Positions 13,336 through 26,279 of a stretch of DNA of 64,000 bases are shown here, in pieces. A program made the translations under genes and the position numbers. The notes beneath the pieces are model-generated. The model searched no databases. It saw only the letters and a list, made by a program, of their open reading frames with translations, and was not told where the DNA came from. Origin of the DNA: Talpa occidentalis (Eukaryota; Chordata; Mammalia; Eulipotyphla; Talpidae); assembly GCF_014898055.3 (NCBI RefSeq), contig NW_023602073.1:89136678-89200677 (forward strand), read 5' to 3'. Each line of letters begins with the position of its first letter. The stretch's first letter is position 1.

Positions 13336-13660
13336 AAAATAAAACAACATTGAGGTTTTGATTGCAATTATTTAAATCTAAGTAGTCAGTTTAGAACATG
13401 TCACCAAAATATGCCTCTTTGACATATTGATTATTTTAACCCACAGGCACTTGAGAAACAGCAGATGCAGGAAGAGATCTATAACCTCTCCCTTTTTTAT
13501 CTAAAAGTCAATCATAAAATTTCCCACAGGCAGGGTCCCTTCCCTGTACCAGGAAGAGAACATTCTTATCACCAGTGATTGGAAGATGACACAGGGTTGG
13601 ATCCATACAAACAAGCTTACTAGAAACATCCTTCCATTAAATTTTTCTCATATATTTTCT

Positions 13661-13948
13661 TTTTTTTTTAAAAAAAAGATTTATTTATGTATTTATGTAT
13701 TTATTTATACAAGAACCAGGGTACAGGCTAGAAGCACGGGAGGGTGAGAGGATTCACCAGAGACAGAGCAGGGAACAGAACAGGCAGACTGACTAAATAA
13801 TACACTGCTAAGGGGAGCAGCGAGCTAGACAGGAGAGGTCTGCCGTGCAATGTGGGACCCTGGAGGGCCCGCGGGGATGTAACCGTTGCTGCAGAGGCTG
13901 CGGATAGTGAAGCAGGTGCTCAACTGCCTGCGCCACCAGGGGAGGCCC
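13661..13948 (-). mobile_element. tRNA-derived SINE with perfect 15-bp TSD
   Basis: A full-length minus-strand copy flanked by identical TCTCATATATTTTCT at 13646-13660 and 13949-13963. The perfect TSD and intact tail of ATTT repeats show it is one of the youngest insertions here. Confidence 0.96.
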
Positions 13949-14529
13949 TCTCATATATTTTCTAGTCACTTCCCACACTTTAGTTCCCCAACCGAAGCCC
14001 CTTTGTTTTGTCACATTTTGACACATTGTTTTTTTGTTTAAAAGGTATAGAAAGTTTTTGATCTAGTGGCTTGCTCATAAAATATTAAATATTAGTTACA
14101 CAAATATTAATTACATTGTTAATCTGTTTTATGTCATTTTAATTGTTAGGCCCTCACAAAACCTAGGGAGGCAGAAGGGAGTTTTTCTTCCCTATAACAT
14201 CATTATAGAAGAATCAACATCTAAATAATACCGAGTTTTCTGATCCACAATATTTCTCTCTCCACTGATTTCTGGCTTCTTGAATTTTCTTTTCTTACTA
14301 AACTTGTTTATTATTTCTAGTAGATTTTTTTTGTAGATTTCTTGCTATTTTTTAAATGTAAATGCTTATTTTATCTGTGAATAATGATGTATTAGGGGAA
14401 TTATTTCTTTTTTGGTTGTAATCATGCCTAAACAATTAACTGGCTCCTTAAATTTCTCCCAACACTGAGGAAGCTGGAGAGGGTGCCCTGGGTCACTGCT
14501 ACGGAACAACTTCTTCCCTTTAGCCTTCT

Positions 14530-15320
14530 GGTTTTATTTCCTTTGGGAAAAGGGATTGCTGGGTAATAGTTCTATTTTTTTTTTTTTAGGAATCTGCATA
14601 TTATTTTCCAACATGGCAATATCAATTGATATTTCTCATCAACAATACACAAGGATTCTCTTTTCACTACATCCAACACTTATTATCTTTTATTTTTTGA
14701 TAAAGACAATTTTAACAGGTGTGAGATGATATCTCATTGTGGTTTTGATTTGTATTTCTCTAATAATTAGTGATGTTGAGCACCTTTACATGTACTTTGC
14801 AATTTGTAAGATCTTTGGAAAATGTCTATTCAGTTTGACAATTTTAAAATCAGATTGATTTTTATTGCTATTGAATTGTATGAATTTCTTATATATTTTG
14901 GATATCAACCCCTTATCAGACAGATGGTTTGCAGATATTTCTTCTATTCACTGGATTGTCTTTTTGTTGTTGTTTCCTTTGCTGTATAAACACATTCTAG
15001 TTTGAAGCAGTCCCATTTGTGTGTTTTTGCTTTTCTTTCCTGATTTTATAATGACATTCTGGTACCAAAAAATCATTATCAAGGCATTTCCCTCCTATAT
15101 TTCCTTCTAGGAATTTTGCAGTTTCAGGTCTTATATTTACAGCTTAAATTCATTTTGTGCATTGTCTATCTTTTCCCCCATTATGGTTAAATAGATTCTT
15201 GGTACTTTTGATGAAAATTAGTTGACAGTATATGTTTGAATTTATTTCTGGGCTCTGTTCTGTTCCATTGGCCTAAATATCTGCTTTTATGTCACTACCA
15301 TACTACTTTGATAAAAGAAG
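14530..15320 (-). mobile_element. L1 ORF2 3' fragment
   Basis: Reversed L1 ORF2: GGTGTGAGATGATATCTCATTGTGG, GATATCAACCCCTTATCAGAC and CTGTTCTGTTCCATTGG (in pieces) appear in consensus order. The 3' UTR is missing on the left side and all frames are broken. Confidence 0.85.
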
Positions 15321-16183
15321 CATGGAAAGGAGGTTTCCAAGGTTTAAGATGGGATGCTATGGTAATAGACACTCTGTCCCTTACTATGTTTAGTGGAAAG
15401 GTAAAAGCAGACAGAAGGCAGAAGGCCAATCACTTCATTTGTGCAGTGGAGACTCAGCTCCAGAGAATAAGGAACAGGGACAAAAGGAGCCACTGGACCT
15501 TCCATTCTTGAGCAGTTCAGATCTTGCATCCACATTAATCACCCAGAAGATAAGGAGAAAACCAAACTGATTATCATTTTCCTTTTCATCCTCTGAAACA
15601 CTGAAGTAGATATTGTCTATCTTTTTGCTAGGAAAAATAATTCCTTCTCTCTGAAGTGGAGATTCCCAGCTTCTGTTTTCCACTATTCATTCATTTTCTA
15701 AGTGTGACATTTTCCTAGTTGTCCTTTCTATTAATAAACCCTCACTTGTCTCACCATCTTCCCAGGTGACACTGATGTCACTGATTTGCTCCCTCATCAC
15801 ATCTTCCTCTTCTGGCCACAGATATTACAAAGCATCTAAGGCTACTTAGCTACTTCTCCTTACCCTCTAGCAACTGTAAACAAATCCTGTGTCAACTGAA
15901 GGAGTTCATGTCTTGAATATGCCAACCTGGGTCACCTGACAACACTGTTTACCAAAGGTGCTAAAACCCATGAAACATGATTTTTTTTGGCAGGTTGTTT
16001 TTTATTTTCTATAAAAGGCAATAGGGAGCCTTATAGACCACAGAAAAAAGATGTTTTAAGCTAGTCTACTACAAGAATATATGTGTGTGTGTATGTTTTA
16101 TTTGTATGGTAGTAATGATTTACTAATTCCAGTGGATTTTACACTTTAATGTTTTGCAATTTTGTAGACAAATATGACCTGAT

Positions 16184-16188
<5 letters not shown>

Positions 16189-16228
<40 letters not shown>
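16189..16228. repeat. (AT)20 microsatellite
   Basis: A perfect 40-bp run of AT dinucleotides. Such tracts are highly mutable and can extrude as cruciforms. Confidence 0.95.
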
Positions 16229-16231
<3 letters not shown>

Positions 16232-16480
16232 TACTTATTCAATACCCTGTAATATAGCTTAAAAAGTAAAAGGGCCCTTTCAATTATCTATTACTTAAAA
16301 TTTCTTTGGTCACATCTCTTGTCAATATTTAATAGAGCTAACCATTCATAATACATAATATTCTCTAAGGGAGTTTCTTAAAATATTATTTTACTATGAC
16401 AGATATTATTTTTATTTGTTGTCATTGTATGGTGATTGATTTCAAGAAGTGTTTGATGTGGCTTAAAAAAAAAAAACATA

Positions 16481-16745
16481 GGGTCTCCCTGTGGCACAGG
16501 CAGTTGAGTGCAGCGCTGTGGAGCTGTCAGCAGCCTCTGCAGCACCGGTTCGATCCCCGCTGGCCTCGGAGCAAACCACATGGTGAGCACACCACTCCTG
16601 TCTCGCCCGCTGTTCCCTCAGCAGTGTATTTCGTCAGTCTGCCTGTTCTGTTCTCCACTCTGTCTCTAGTGAATCCTCTCACCCTCCCACGCATCTGGAC
16701 TGTACCCTGGCTCTTGTATAAATAAAATAAATCTTAAAAAAAAAA
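16481..16745 (+). mobile_element. tRNA-derived SINE (first of a plus-strand trio)
   Basis: Starts GGGTCTCCCTGTGGCACAGGCAG, has the B box GGTTCGATCCC at about 16548 and ends TTGTATAAATAAAATAAATC plus an A tail. The head has small indels relative to its neighbours. Flanking A-rich ends (…AACATA / AACCATA) may be a degraded TSD. Confidence 0.92.
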
Positions 16746-16769
16746 CAAACCATAAAAGATAATGTGACC

Positions 16770-17016
16770 GGGGCCTTCCTGGTGGCGCAAGGGGTTAAGT
16801 CTCAGCACTATGAAGCTATCTGCAGCCACTGCCACACAAGTTCCATCCCCAGCCAGGGAGGTGACCCACATGGCACAGCAGACCTCTCCTGACTTGCCCA
16901 CTACTCCCCTCAATCTGCCTATTCTGGTTACCCACTCTGTCTCTGGTGATTCCTCTCACCCCCATTCCTCTGGCCTGTACCCCAGTTCTTGTATGCATAA
17001 ATAAATCTTTAAAAAA
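16770..17016 (+). mobile_element. tRNA-derived SINE (second of the trio)
   Basis: 'GGGGTTAAG' subtype with TTGTATGCATAAATAAATC tail. TSD AAAAGATAATGTGACC (16754-16769) and AAAAGATAATGTAACC (17017-17032) differ at one base. A block around the CTCAGCAGTGTATTT segment is missing, making this copy slightly short. Confidence 0.95.
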
Positions 17017-17279
17017 AAAAGATAATGTAACCATGTAATAAAAGAAAATAAACACCATGCAAAAAGAAAGGAAACAAATATGCCTATACAAATACAAATA
17101 CAACTACATGGGTTAAGCACTAACTTGAGCTTCCTAACAGTCAATGTAAAAAGGATAAAAGAAACCATGCCAACATTCAAATTAGAAAAACAGGCTCTGT
17201 TTTGTAACCAAATCTAATAGGACTTTATATAAAAATGAAATATTAATTTATTTGAAAGGTATGAATACTTATAATAAGT

Positions 17280-17800
17280 CAAATCCTCTATAACACACTG
17301 GGAATACAATGTCAAACATTTCAGCAATGGTCCTGCACTAATAGAACTTAGAATATATTGGAAGCAATACAATAAACAAATTATCAAACAAATAAATATA
17401 AGTCACATATAAGAAGTATAAGGAAACAAAGAGAATAAAGCTCAAGAAGGGCCTCCTTGGGGAGATGACATTTAAAAATGAAGTAAGAGGGCCTCCCCTG
17501 GTGGCACAGCGGTTGAGCGCTGGGCTCCTAAGCTGCCCACAGCCTCAGCAGTGCTGGTTCGATCCCCGGCCACTGGGCGAGGGTCCCACATCGCGCGACA
17601 GACCTCTCATGCTGCCCGCTGCTCCCCTCAGCAGTGTATTTCTTCATCAGTCTGCCTGTTCTGTTCCCCACTCTGGCTCTGGTGAATTCTCTCACCCTCC
17701 CGCGCTTCTGACTGTACCCAGTGTTTGTATAAATAAAAAATAAATAAAAATGAAGTAAGAGATAAAATATAGCTTCTGGGCAGATTACATTTTAGAGGAC
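17280..17800 (-). mobile_element. L2 fragment interrupted by a SINE
   Basis: Reversed L2 3' text: GGGAATACAATGTCAAACA, TGGTCCTGCACTAATAGAAC, AATAAACAAATTATCAAAC and GGGGAGATGACATTTAAAAATGAAG. The SINE at 17490-17745 splits it. Confidence 0.65.
17490..17745 (+). mobile_element. tRNA-derived SINE (third of the trio) inside an L2
   Basis: 'GGTTGAGCGCTGGGCT' subtype with an intact B box. Perfect 16-bp TSD AAAAATGAAGTAAGAG lies at 17474-17489 and 17746-17761. The insertion splits an older L2 fragment, so it is young relative to its host sequence. Confidence 0.95.
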
Positions 17801-18995
17801 AAGGCTCTAACATATTGCTACATAGGACTTTTGAGTTAGAGACTCAGTGTGCTTGTCAGGTAGCTGCTTAGCAATGTTATAGAGGGGCAAAGTACAGACT
17901 CCAGATATTTAGTAAGTAGGCTAAAGTGTGAGGTCCTTGGGATTGAGAGTTAAGAAACAATGTGAAGGTAGCTAGAACTCAGATTAACCTAAAGCAAAAT
18001 CTGCTACAAGAACAAAATCTACTCTCAAAGGTGCGTGCCAACATACTTGGATTTATGTGACTTTAACATGAACTCAGATTTTAAAAAACAGTCGTATTTT
18101 GGTCTTATAATTACTTTCCTTCCCATACCTCCTATTTAAGTTAAAGAGTGACAAGAAATAGTTTTATGATGGAAATGTAGAAGAGAAAAACTTCCTCTAC
18201 CCTTCTAGGCTCTTGGCTGAAAAACCCTAGTAAAAAAAAGGACAGATTAATGGGAGGAAGACAATATAATTTCATAGTACAGAACCCCCACAGACAAGAG
18301 ACTCCCTGATAGTCAGGAAAATGAGGTTTCTATGCCACCCTGAGCTGGGGAGAAGGAGTAGGAGTCTGAGACTTCACAGGGAGAAAGACAATTTACAGGA
18401 AGACTGGAACAGCAAAAGTTTGGTAAACAATGTTTGCCACACCATGGGGAAACAAAAGAACAGAGTGGAATTTGAACAAATAGGCCTTGCTAACTTCCTG
18501 CTAGTATACCACACTTAGCTCATATTCTTTATAGTCATCTCTGTCGATAGTTCCCTTCATGGAACATGTCCTCTGTCTACATTCTCTTAGGCAGTTCAGG
18601 GGGAGGTAAAAAGAAAAAAAATTCCTGACTTTTCTATTTCTTAAAAAGTCTAAAATAATCCTAATGCCAAAGAGATATACTCTGGGGTGACAAATTTTGC
18701 TTCCCTACAGAAACATGCAACTCCAATTCATGTTCATATTCATGATTTAAATAATTTAGAGATTGAAGTTATATGAACCAGAAGGAAGTTATATGAAACT
18801 TTCTGTTGTTCTGCTGAGCAAGAACCAAGGGGGAGAATGCAAAAGAAGAAAGGGGTAAAACTAGGGTGGGGGGCGGTGGCGAGGGAGAGTGAGCTTATGC
18901 TTTAAAGGAAATTTGATGTTGAAAAATGCTGACAGAAAACAAGACTTAAATATTAGACCTACCCAACTAAATATTAAAATGGTCCTATCAGTGAA

Positions 18996-19170
18996 AAATG
19001 TTATTATTTATTTTTATTTTTTACATCATTGTTCATTTTTAAACATTTGCTCCCCTCCCCCTCAGGTGTAGTCGCCATAGAATTTCCTTCACCAGTGCAC
19101 CCGTGCACCATCACCACAGTCCTCTGTGCTCCTCCCTCCCTCCCTCTGATCCCTCTCCCTCTAGTGATTC
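18996..19170 (-). mobile_element. Short L1 3' UTR tail
   Basis: The TTTTTACATCATTGTTCATTTTTAAACA block, then CCCCCTCAGGTGTAGTCGCCATAG and CACCAGTGCACC, matches the L1 tail at 22960 and, reversed, that at 30216. The same lineage-specific L1 3' UTR therefore appears three times in the window. Confidence 0.8.
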
Positions 19171-20564
19171 TAAATCAGAATACAATACTACACGTAGGCT
19201 CTTGAGGTCTACCTCTACATGAAACACTAGGATGCAGAAAAACTCCCCTTAAGACCATCAAGCACTATCTTAAATACTGCAAAGGTCTTGATTTTCAATC
19301 CTTTGGAGGCTATTGTTTAATTTATAATTAAGCAATGTCACAGCAGTTGATATATTTATATGTTTTCAATTGCAATTGCTTTACAAATAAACCAAAGTAA
19401 GATTAAAATAGGAGAACTGTTCTCTACAAGCAAATGAGACCCTCCACTGACCAAAAATCCTATTTTCCTTCAATGCAGAAAACAAAGAATATACTCCCCT
19501 TAGAACAGAGAATATTCTAAATACAAATGTCTCCTAGAAATAGAGCTTTCTGTGCAAGTTCACAGGAACTATGATAAGAATTGTATCACAACTGGCATAT
19601 AAACCAGTCCTGACCCTCACCTACTCACGGCCCACAACACAATCTATTAGACATGCCAGTCGCAGATTAGTAACTTCAATCATGACAAGTGACAACTGGG
19701 CAGGTTTTGGATTTTTCCAGTTCCATCCCCAAACATCTCAGGCTCCCTAGAAAAACCACTGTTAGAGTCCCATGAAGGCCAGTCATTCCTCACTCTGTAT
19801 TTCCAGCCTGCAGCTCTTCCACGTGGATATCCTGCAGGCACCTCAAAATCCACATGTCCAAGGACTAATTCAAATTTTCTACCTCCTATTTCATTTTTGC
19901 TCTCCCTGTTCCAGTTAATATCCAAACTAGAAAGTGCAATGTGCCTTCAATTTCCTCCTCTTAAAACTTTAGCCATGTAGCTTTGGTGAGTTAGCTCATC
20001 TACTGGGTGTTACTATTATTACTATTATTATTATTGGATTAAATTTTCACTACTCTATATGTGCACATGTTCCACTCACCCTCCTGGATTTTCTTCAGTG
20101 GCCACATTAGTACCTTTCTCAAGTTAGTGATAAAGGCTAAAGGAAAATGTGTATGGAGAGGGTGTGGCTCTAGTAATGGCTCAGGAGCTGGTGTTGGTTT
20201 TATGGTTATCCACAGCCTGGTGACTCAGTGGGCACCTACACCATCTTCCCAAGGCCAGACCCTCCCACTTTTTCCATGCTCATTTTCTGTTGTACAGTGT
20301 CTGCTGCATATTTCCTCTCATTCTGCCATGATTGCGTATAGGGTGTGTGGGGAGTAGGAAGTTTGTCTTTTTAGTTAACAAGTTTCCAGATAGAGAAATT
20401 CACACTCAAGCATCTGCACACAGGAGCATGGGAGCTCATCCCTGTGCCCCACACCTGATTGAGAGGACCAGATCCTGGACTTGTAGCAGGTGTCATAATA
20501 CAGTGAGCTACAGAAAGAGGTATGATTAGTATGTTTGGCATGTGGGAAGAATGTGAATTATTTC

Positions 20565-21015
20565 AGTTAGAAAGTGCAGCATAATAGATGGTCTCCAAAA
20601 ATGGTCACATCACTATCTCCCATGCCACAAACTTTGTGCAATGTGACTTCACCACTTCTCTCCTCAAGAGGTGGAATCTGTTTTCTCTCCTGTTGAATCT
20701 GGGCTGGCTTCATGACTTGCTGTGACCAAGAAAATACAAGAGAAGTGACACTGGTCTTCTTCTAGCTTCTGCATAAAAGATTTGATAGCTCTGATATCAC
20801 ACTCTTGGAATGCTGCCTTGTGACCACCAGAGTGTAAGAAAGCCCACGGAGGCTATGAGTGTGGCAACATGCTAGAAGATGAATGTGCCATTCTTGACAA
20901 CCCTAGTCGAGCCCAGCCCCCAGACAATCTGCCACAGGGGTGCAGCCACATGAATGATCAGCAGGAGAATCACCCAGGCAACCCACAGACTTGTGAGAAA
21001 AAAATAAATCATTGA
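20565..21015 (+). mobile_element. MLT1-type MaLR LTR
   Basis: GGTGGAATCTGTTTTCTCTCC...AATCTGGGCTGGC...GCCACATGAATGATCAGC matches the internal order of MLT1 LTRs, ending near AATAAATCATTG. It is diverged and has no internal ERVL-MaLR sequence beside it. Confidence 0.75.
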
Positions 21016-22958
21016 ACTATTAATCATATGAATGAATAACTTCATAATCTTCCAATCTTCCATTATAGTTTACTTTCCTACTCCCTATCCTTGAAGTTGC
21101 ATGAAGAGTTATTTAGACAAATATTAAGAAAATCATAACTTTCTTCACAAAGTATTATCTAAAACTACCTTGAATTTTCAACATTGTAGTAAAATAAAAA
21201 TGCTATACTAACTTTTTAAATGTGGGAAATTCAATGTGCTAATGTTATGTGCCAATTTGAAATCTGTGGCTTGGTAATTCAAGCAGCTGAACAAGCTTTG
21301 TTATTATCCATTGACTGCTGGTGCAGTACTCAACATGTGAGAGTCAAATGCAAGCTTTGTAAAGAATTTTAAACATGTGTGGTTATTCTAGTTTATTTGA
21401 TTAAGCACATTCAAAAGAGAAATTATTTCTGCTAGCAGAGCAGGAAACAAAACCAAGCATGATGTCATAATTGGTCACTAAGAAACAAATTTCACCTGGA
21501 AATATAATCTTGGTGGAAAATCTCACTGTGCTTAGATCTTCTGCTGAACATAAGTGACTGACTTCACCATATTAACTTCCAATTGGAAGGATCCAGAGAT
21601 TTCTAATTCAAAATAAATAATATCTAAATGAAATCCAGTGGCATTGTTGGATTGGTCTTCAAAACCTGACTTTGACTTTGCAAGTTGGGAAACCAATGCT
21701 AAACTGTAAAAAGGGCTTTTCCAGAGGCAGGGGCTAGGTAGAGCGTCTGGCTGAGGGAGCTCACAAACCACCTGGCATTGTACTCATAACAGGCAGGGAC
21801 AGCGAGCATCCTTTCTGCTGAAGAAGAGACAAGTCTGCCCTACTTAAATTTCAGGATATGCCTTTAATCTCAGGACAATCCTTATACAAGAAATTTAGGC
21901 TTTAAGTGGTAGGGGATATATCTTGTTTTCCCTGATCCTTCCTAATCATGTACATACCTATAGTTACCTTCTTTTGTATTCTCAGGTCTCTGAAAAATCA
22001 TTTCCTTCATTTTGGGCTTTAGATATCCTGGCTGGAAGGATTCAAATAATGCTTACATTGCATTCTCCTACCATGCTGAGCACTGCTGGATAGTTTTATC
22101 TGGCACTTTCACTAATACAGCGCAGAAAAACTGTCTAATCCTGGGTGCCTAGCTGTTGGCTGGCAGGCCTTTTCAACATCATTTGCATTTTGGTTAAAAG
22201 CATAGTTACTGTGTAAAGGAAATTTGATCTTTGGCTTTTTAGAAACCAGAAATACACACTGCTTCTTTTTCCTAAATGTCATTTTTTTTTTGTTATTTAA
22301 GCTTAGGACAATTCCCTTTTCAGACAAATTTACATAAATTAATGATTTTTGTACTTTATTTACACACTAACATCGGCAAAGAAAGTTCTGTTAACCATAC
22401 ACATTATATAAGTCACATTTCTTTCTAAGTAAATATTTTTTGTTTAGATGTTTATTATTTTCAGAATTTAACTTTGGACTCCAGTTTAGAAATAAATATA
22501 AATAATTTTTTTAGTTAATTAAAAGGAAAACACACTTTCCATCTGTATTAGAGAAGCAAACACTCCTCTACAGTACATTTTTAAAGTTCTTCAAACCTTC
22601 AAAAGAGATTTCGCTGCTAACTTTACTACCAAAATACCATCCATCTCTTCCTCTCTCCCCTCTGAATCCTCCCACCCCTACACTTGTTTTATAAGAATGT
22701 AAGTAACCTTGCTTCACAACAAACCCTTCTGCAGGTAGGCCTTGGTTGCTACCAGATTCACTGTGATCTTAGATGATGTAGTTTAGCTCAGATGGTCTTA
22801 CCATTTTCTGCAGTTTGGAGCTTCCCACCCCTCAGCTGATGCCCTGTGCCTTCAAAACCACAGCAGCAAAACTCTAGCCTTGTAATAAACATGCATAAAT
22901 AAGAAAACCAGCAGTCTGATGGGCATCCAGGATGGAAAACAGAGCACAGGGATATGAT

Positions 22959-23697
22959 TTTTTTTTAATTTTTTTAATTTATCTTTTAAATTTTTTTACA
23001 TCACTGTTAATTTTTAAACAATATTTGCTTCCCCCTACCCCCTCAGGTGTAGTCCCCATAGAGTTTCCTTCACCCGTGCACCATCATTTCAGTCCCCTGT
23101 GCTCTTCTCTCCCCCCACTATCCTTCTCCCTCCTCCTCCCCTGCAGGATGTCTCTGGTTTATAATTGTCTGTTTTTGCTTTGCTGTGTTTTGTACTGTAA
23201 TTATTTTTTTACACTGATGTCTTATTTGGTTCCCCTATATTCCTGCTACAAGTGGAACCATCCGATATTTTTCTTTTTCCTTCTGGCTTATTTCACTGAG
23301 CATAATTGCTTCTAGTTCCATTCACGTTGCTGCGAATGGCATGAGTTTATCTTTTTGATTGCTGAGTAATATTCCATTGTGAATATGTGCTACATCTTCT
23401 TGATCCAGTCATTTATTTTGGGGCATTTGGATTGTTTCCAGGTTTAGCCTATTGTAAATAGTGCTGCAATAAACACAGGTGCACAGGTGTTCTTTTGAAT
23501 CAATGTTTTTGTGTCCTTTGGGTAGATCCTTGGTAGTGGAATTGCCGAGTCATATGGTAACTCCATTTTTAGTAGACTGAGGAACCTCCAGACAGCTTTC
23601 CATAGTGGTTGGACCAGTTTGTACTTCCACTAGCAATGTAGGAGAGTTCCTTTTTCACCACATTCTTGCCAACATTTGCTATTGCTTCTTTTTTTTT
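22959..23697 (-). mobile_element. L1 3' end, lineage-specific 3' UTR plus ORF2 end
   Basis: The left edge is a reversed poly-A tail. Next comes the 3' UTR block shared with 18996 and 30216, then reversed ORF2 text (GCTTATTTCACTGAGCATAATTG, TTGCTGAGTAATATTCCATTG, CAATAAACACAGGTGCACAGG in pieces). The element stops at a T-run near 23685-23703, so it is 5'-truncated. Relatively low divergence suggests a younger L1. Confidence 0.88.
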
Positions 23698-23703
23698 TTT
23701 TTT

Positions 23704-25967
23704 GATATGGAGCATGGGAATATTAGGCTCAGGATGCATAGCTGGGCAAACAGCTCCTCTTGGGCTCCCAATGTACCGGGCAGAAGGCAGAATTCCTGGC
23801 TCTTTTGTTTCTTTTTCCCTTTTTTTCATTTATCACCATCTTTCTCTCTTCTTTAAACACATAGTTCTATGAATATTAATCCCACAGATCTGCAACCTTA
23901 TTGCATATTCCCACCATTCTTCAATTCTTCCCTCAGAGACAGGGAGGTCCTTCTGTACTGCCTAATCCTAACCCTATCAGGACAGCTCCATGCAGCACAG
24001 ATGCACTGCACCCTGGGATGTTTCATCAACCACAGGAAAAAGGCACAGCAACAGACAGGAAAAGGTCCTCCCTGGCCTCCCAGGAGGACAGTCACCAACA
24101 GCTCCTGGACCAAGGTATGCCAGGAACATCCCCTCACCAGTGCTGGTTCCTTCAGTCTCTACATTATCATCTATTCAAGCATGAGCATCTGATTCTACAC
24201 AGTCTAGATTCAGTGTTGGCTTCCTGTAGAGAGGAACATTTTTAACCCAAGTGTTGGCACATGGTGACTGTTCAAAAAGTTCTGACATCAGAGGATCCAG
24301 TTTCCTCCAAAAAGATGACACTTCAAACTGAGAGCAATGACATAGTAAATGGGGCAGCATGACAATGGTTTCATAGAGATTTTTAGAGTGTCTCAGTAGT
24401 AATTATTTAGAGAGAAAATTCTGTTTTATCACCTACAAAATTTTTTATTACTCCCAGAATTTAGTCTAAGAATCTGGCTTCCCTTCCTGGCTATTGAGTG
24501 GGACCACCTGGAGTGTTTGCTGAAAGTACAGATATCCTGCCCCACCACCACTCCCACACCACTTATTTTGATTTATTAGTTATGGGATACATTTGGAAAA
24601 TATGCATTTATTTTAAGTTGTCCGGTGATTGTCTCATGGTTGGCAAGGTTTGGGTATGCTGTCCCCAGAGAATTCTGAAATGCAGAACAGTGTACTAAGT
24701 GGTGAGATTAACTCTGCACTCTGCAAAATTGCTTGGAAGACTGAGGGTGCAGCCCTCCGTGGTCTAACAGTCTGCTTCCTATCAGGGCTGGAACAGGGAG
24801 GGGTTAGATTCAAGTTGATCATTTACATACGTTTACTGTTGGTGCTAGAGGTGACGCCTCATTGGTAAGCAAGAGACTGCTGCTTTGTTTGATAAGCTCC
24901 TTTTAAATTCATAACATTGAACATTTAGAATCTGTATTTGAGTCTAGTGTGCTAATAATGAAAATCATTAGATAGCTTTGACTGTTAAACAAGTTTTATG
25001 AGGAAAAAATGTATATAAAAGGTAGAAAGTAAGTACTATTTGAAAGTCTCCATGTGGCTATTGGCATTGCTTAGACACATCCAGACAAGTCTAACTAGAA
25101 GAGGAGGAATGACCAGACCTGATGCTGGCTGAGATTCAAGAATGTGCCCTGCCTTTCCAGTTCCAGGGTCCCAACCTGCAGCCACCCGCTCTCTTCCCTG
25201 CTGACAGGTGGCTGTCCCAATTCAAGGAGTCTTTCATTCTTTTTGACTGTATCTATCTCCTGCCCCACAGCTTGGCTAAGTCAGCAGAGTCATCTGAGTT
25301 TACACAATTCTTTTTCTTTGGCAGTTGTTACTAGTTCATTCATACACAGTTGATCTAATGGTCCTAGTAATCTATGCAGTGACATAGCTATATTTCTACT
25401 AGTTGTCAGGATTCAAGTATTGAATCAGTCATGCCTCAGCCTGGCCAGCTTTATACTAAAGAGAGTCTTATTTCCCACTAGCTCAGGAAATGTGTGGATA
25501 GAGAGTCAGAAGAGACTAGCTAGAATATTATCATCCATTTATCTGACCGAAGAAGTCAGGCCATTCATTTCTAATGTAATGCAGCAAATAGAATTATGAT
25601 TGCATTTCTGTACATGGAAAGCACATTTACAATGTCATATTGGAGCATTTTAGAAATACCATTATACAACCTGCTATAGTTTTAAAGATATGTAGTCTGA
25701 CATAATGTCTGCCTCTCTAGCCACTGACTTTACTTTTGCTTCTTCAAAGTTTGCAAGACATTTTGCTGACATTTATATTCTGGAATAATATAATGGAAGG
25801 CATAATATTACTATCCTTTCTTATAGTGTTGAAAGTTCCCAAAGACACAAATTTCTTTTTCATTGGGAGAATGCAATAGGAATTGGATGGAGGCGTCAGG
25901 TCCAAGATTGCTGCTAATGGGTTACATAATCTTGGATAGTCATTTAACTCATTAAGCTTACTTTCCT
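23704..25967. other. Unassigned intergenic DNA
   Basis: No gene or confident repeat. 23869-24245 is open in more than one frame on both strands, which reflects few stop codons and not a recognisable protein. Confidence 0.4.
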
Positions 25968-25982
25968 CAGTCATACATTTTT

Positions 25983-26264
25983 GTTTGTTTGTTTGCTTTT
26001 TAAGATTTATTTATTTATGCATACAAGGGCTGGGGTACAGGCCAGAGGTGTGGGGGATGAGAGGATTCACCAGAGACAGAACAGGGGAACAGAACAGGCA
26101 GATTGACCAAAGTACACTGCTGAGGGGAGCAGCAGGTGAGTCAGGAGAGGTCTGCTGCACCATGTGGGTTGCTCCCTGGCCAGCCAGAGGATCTAACTCG
26201 TGCTGCAGAGGCTGTGGACAGATTCATAGGTTACATCTTAACCCCCTGAACCACCAGGGAGGCC
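25983..26264 (-). mobile_element. tRNA-derived SINE with 15-bp TSD
   Basis: Minus-strand copy of the 'GTTAAG' subtype. TSD CAGTCATACATTTTT (25968-25982) and CAGTCATGCATTTTT (26265-26279) differ at one base. The A box and B box regions are both present but the B box has decayed (GAGTTAGATCC). Confidence 0.95.
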
Positions 26265-26279
26265 CAGTCATGCATTTTT

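Noticed and set aside
16396..16725. ORFs across SINE copies (for example here and at 29168-29593)
   Set aside because: They are read-through of SINE sequence, which recurs in the same form in other copies.
23869..24245. Overlapping ORFs on both strands as a gene or retrocopy
   Set aside because: None resembles a known protein, no poly-A tail or TSD marks a retrocopy, and several frames are open simultaneously.
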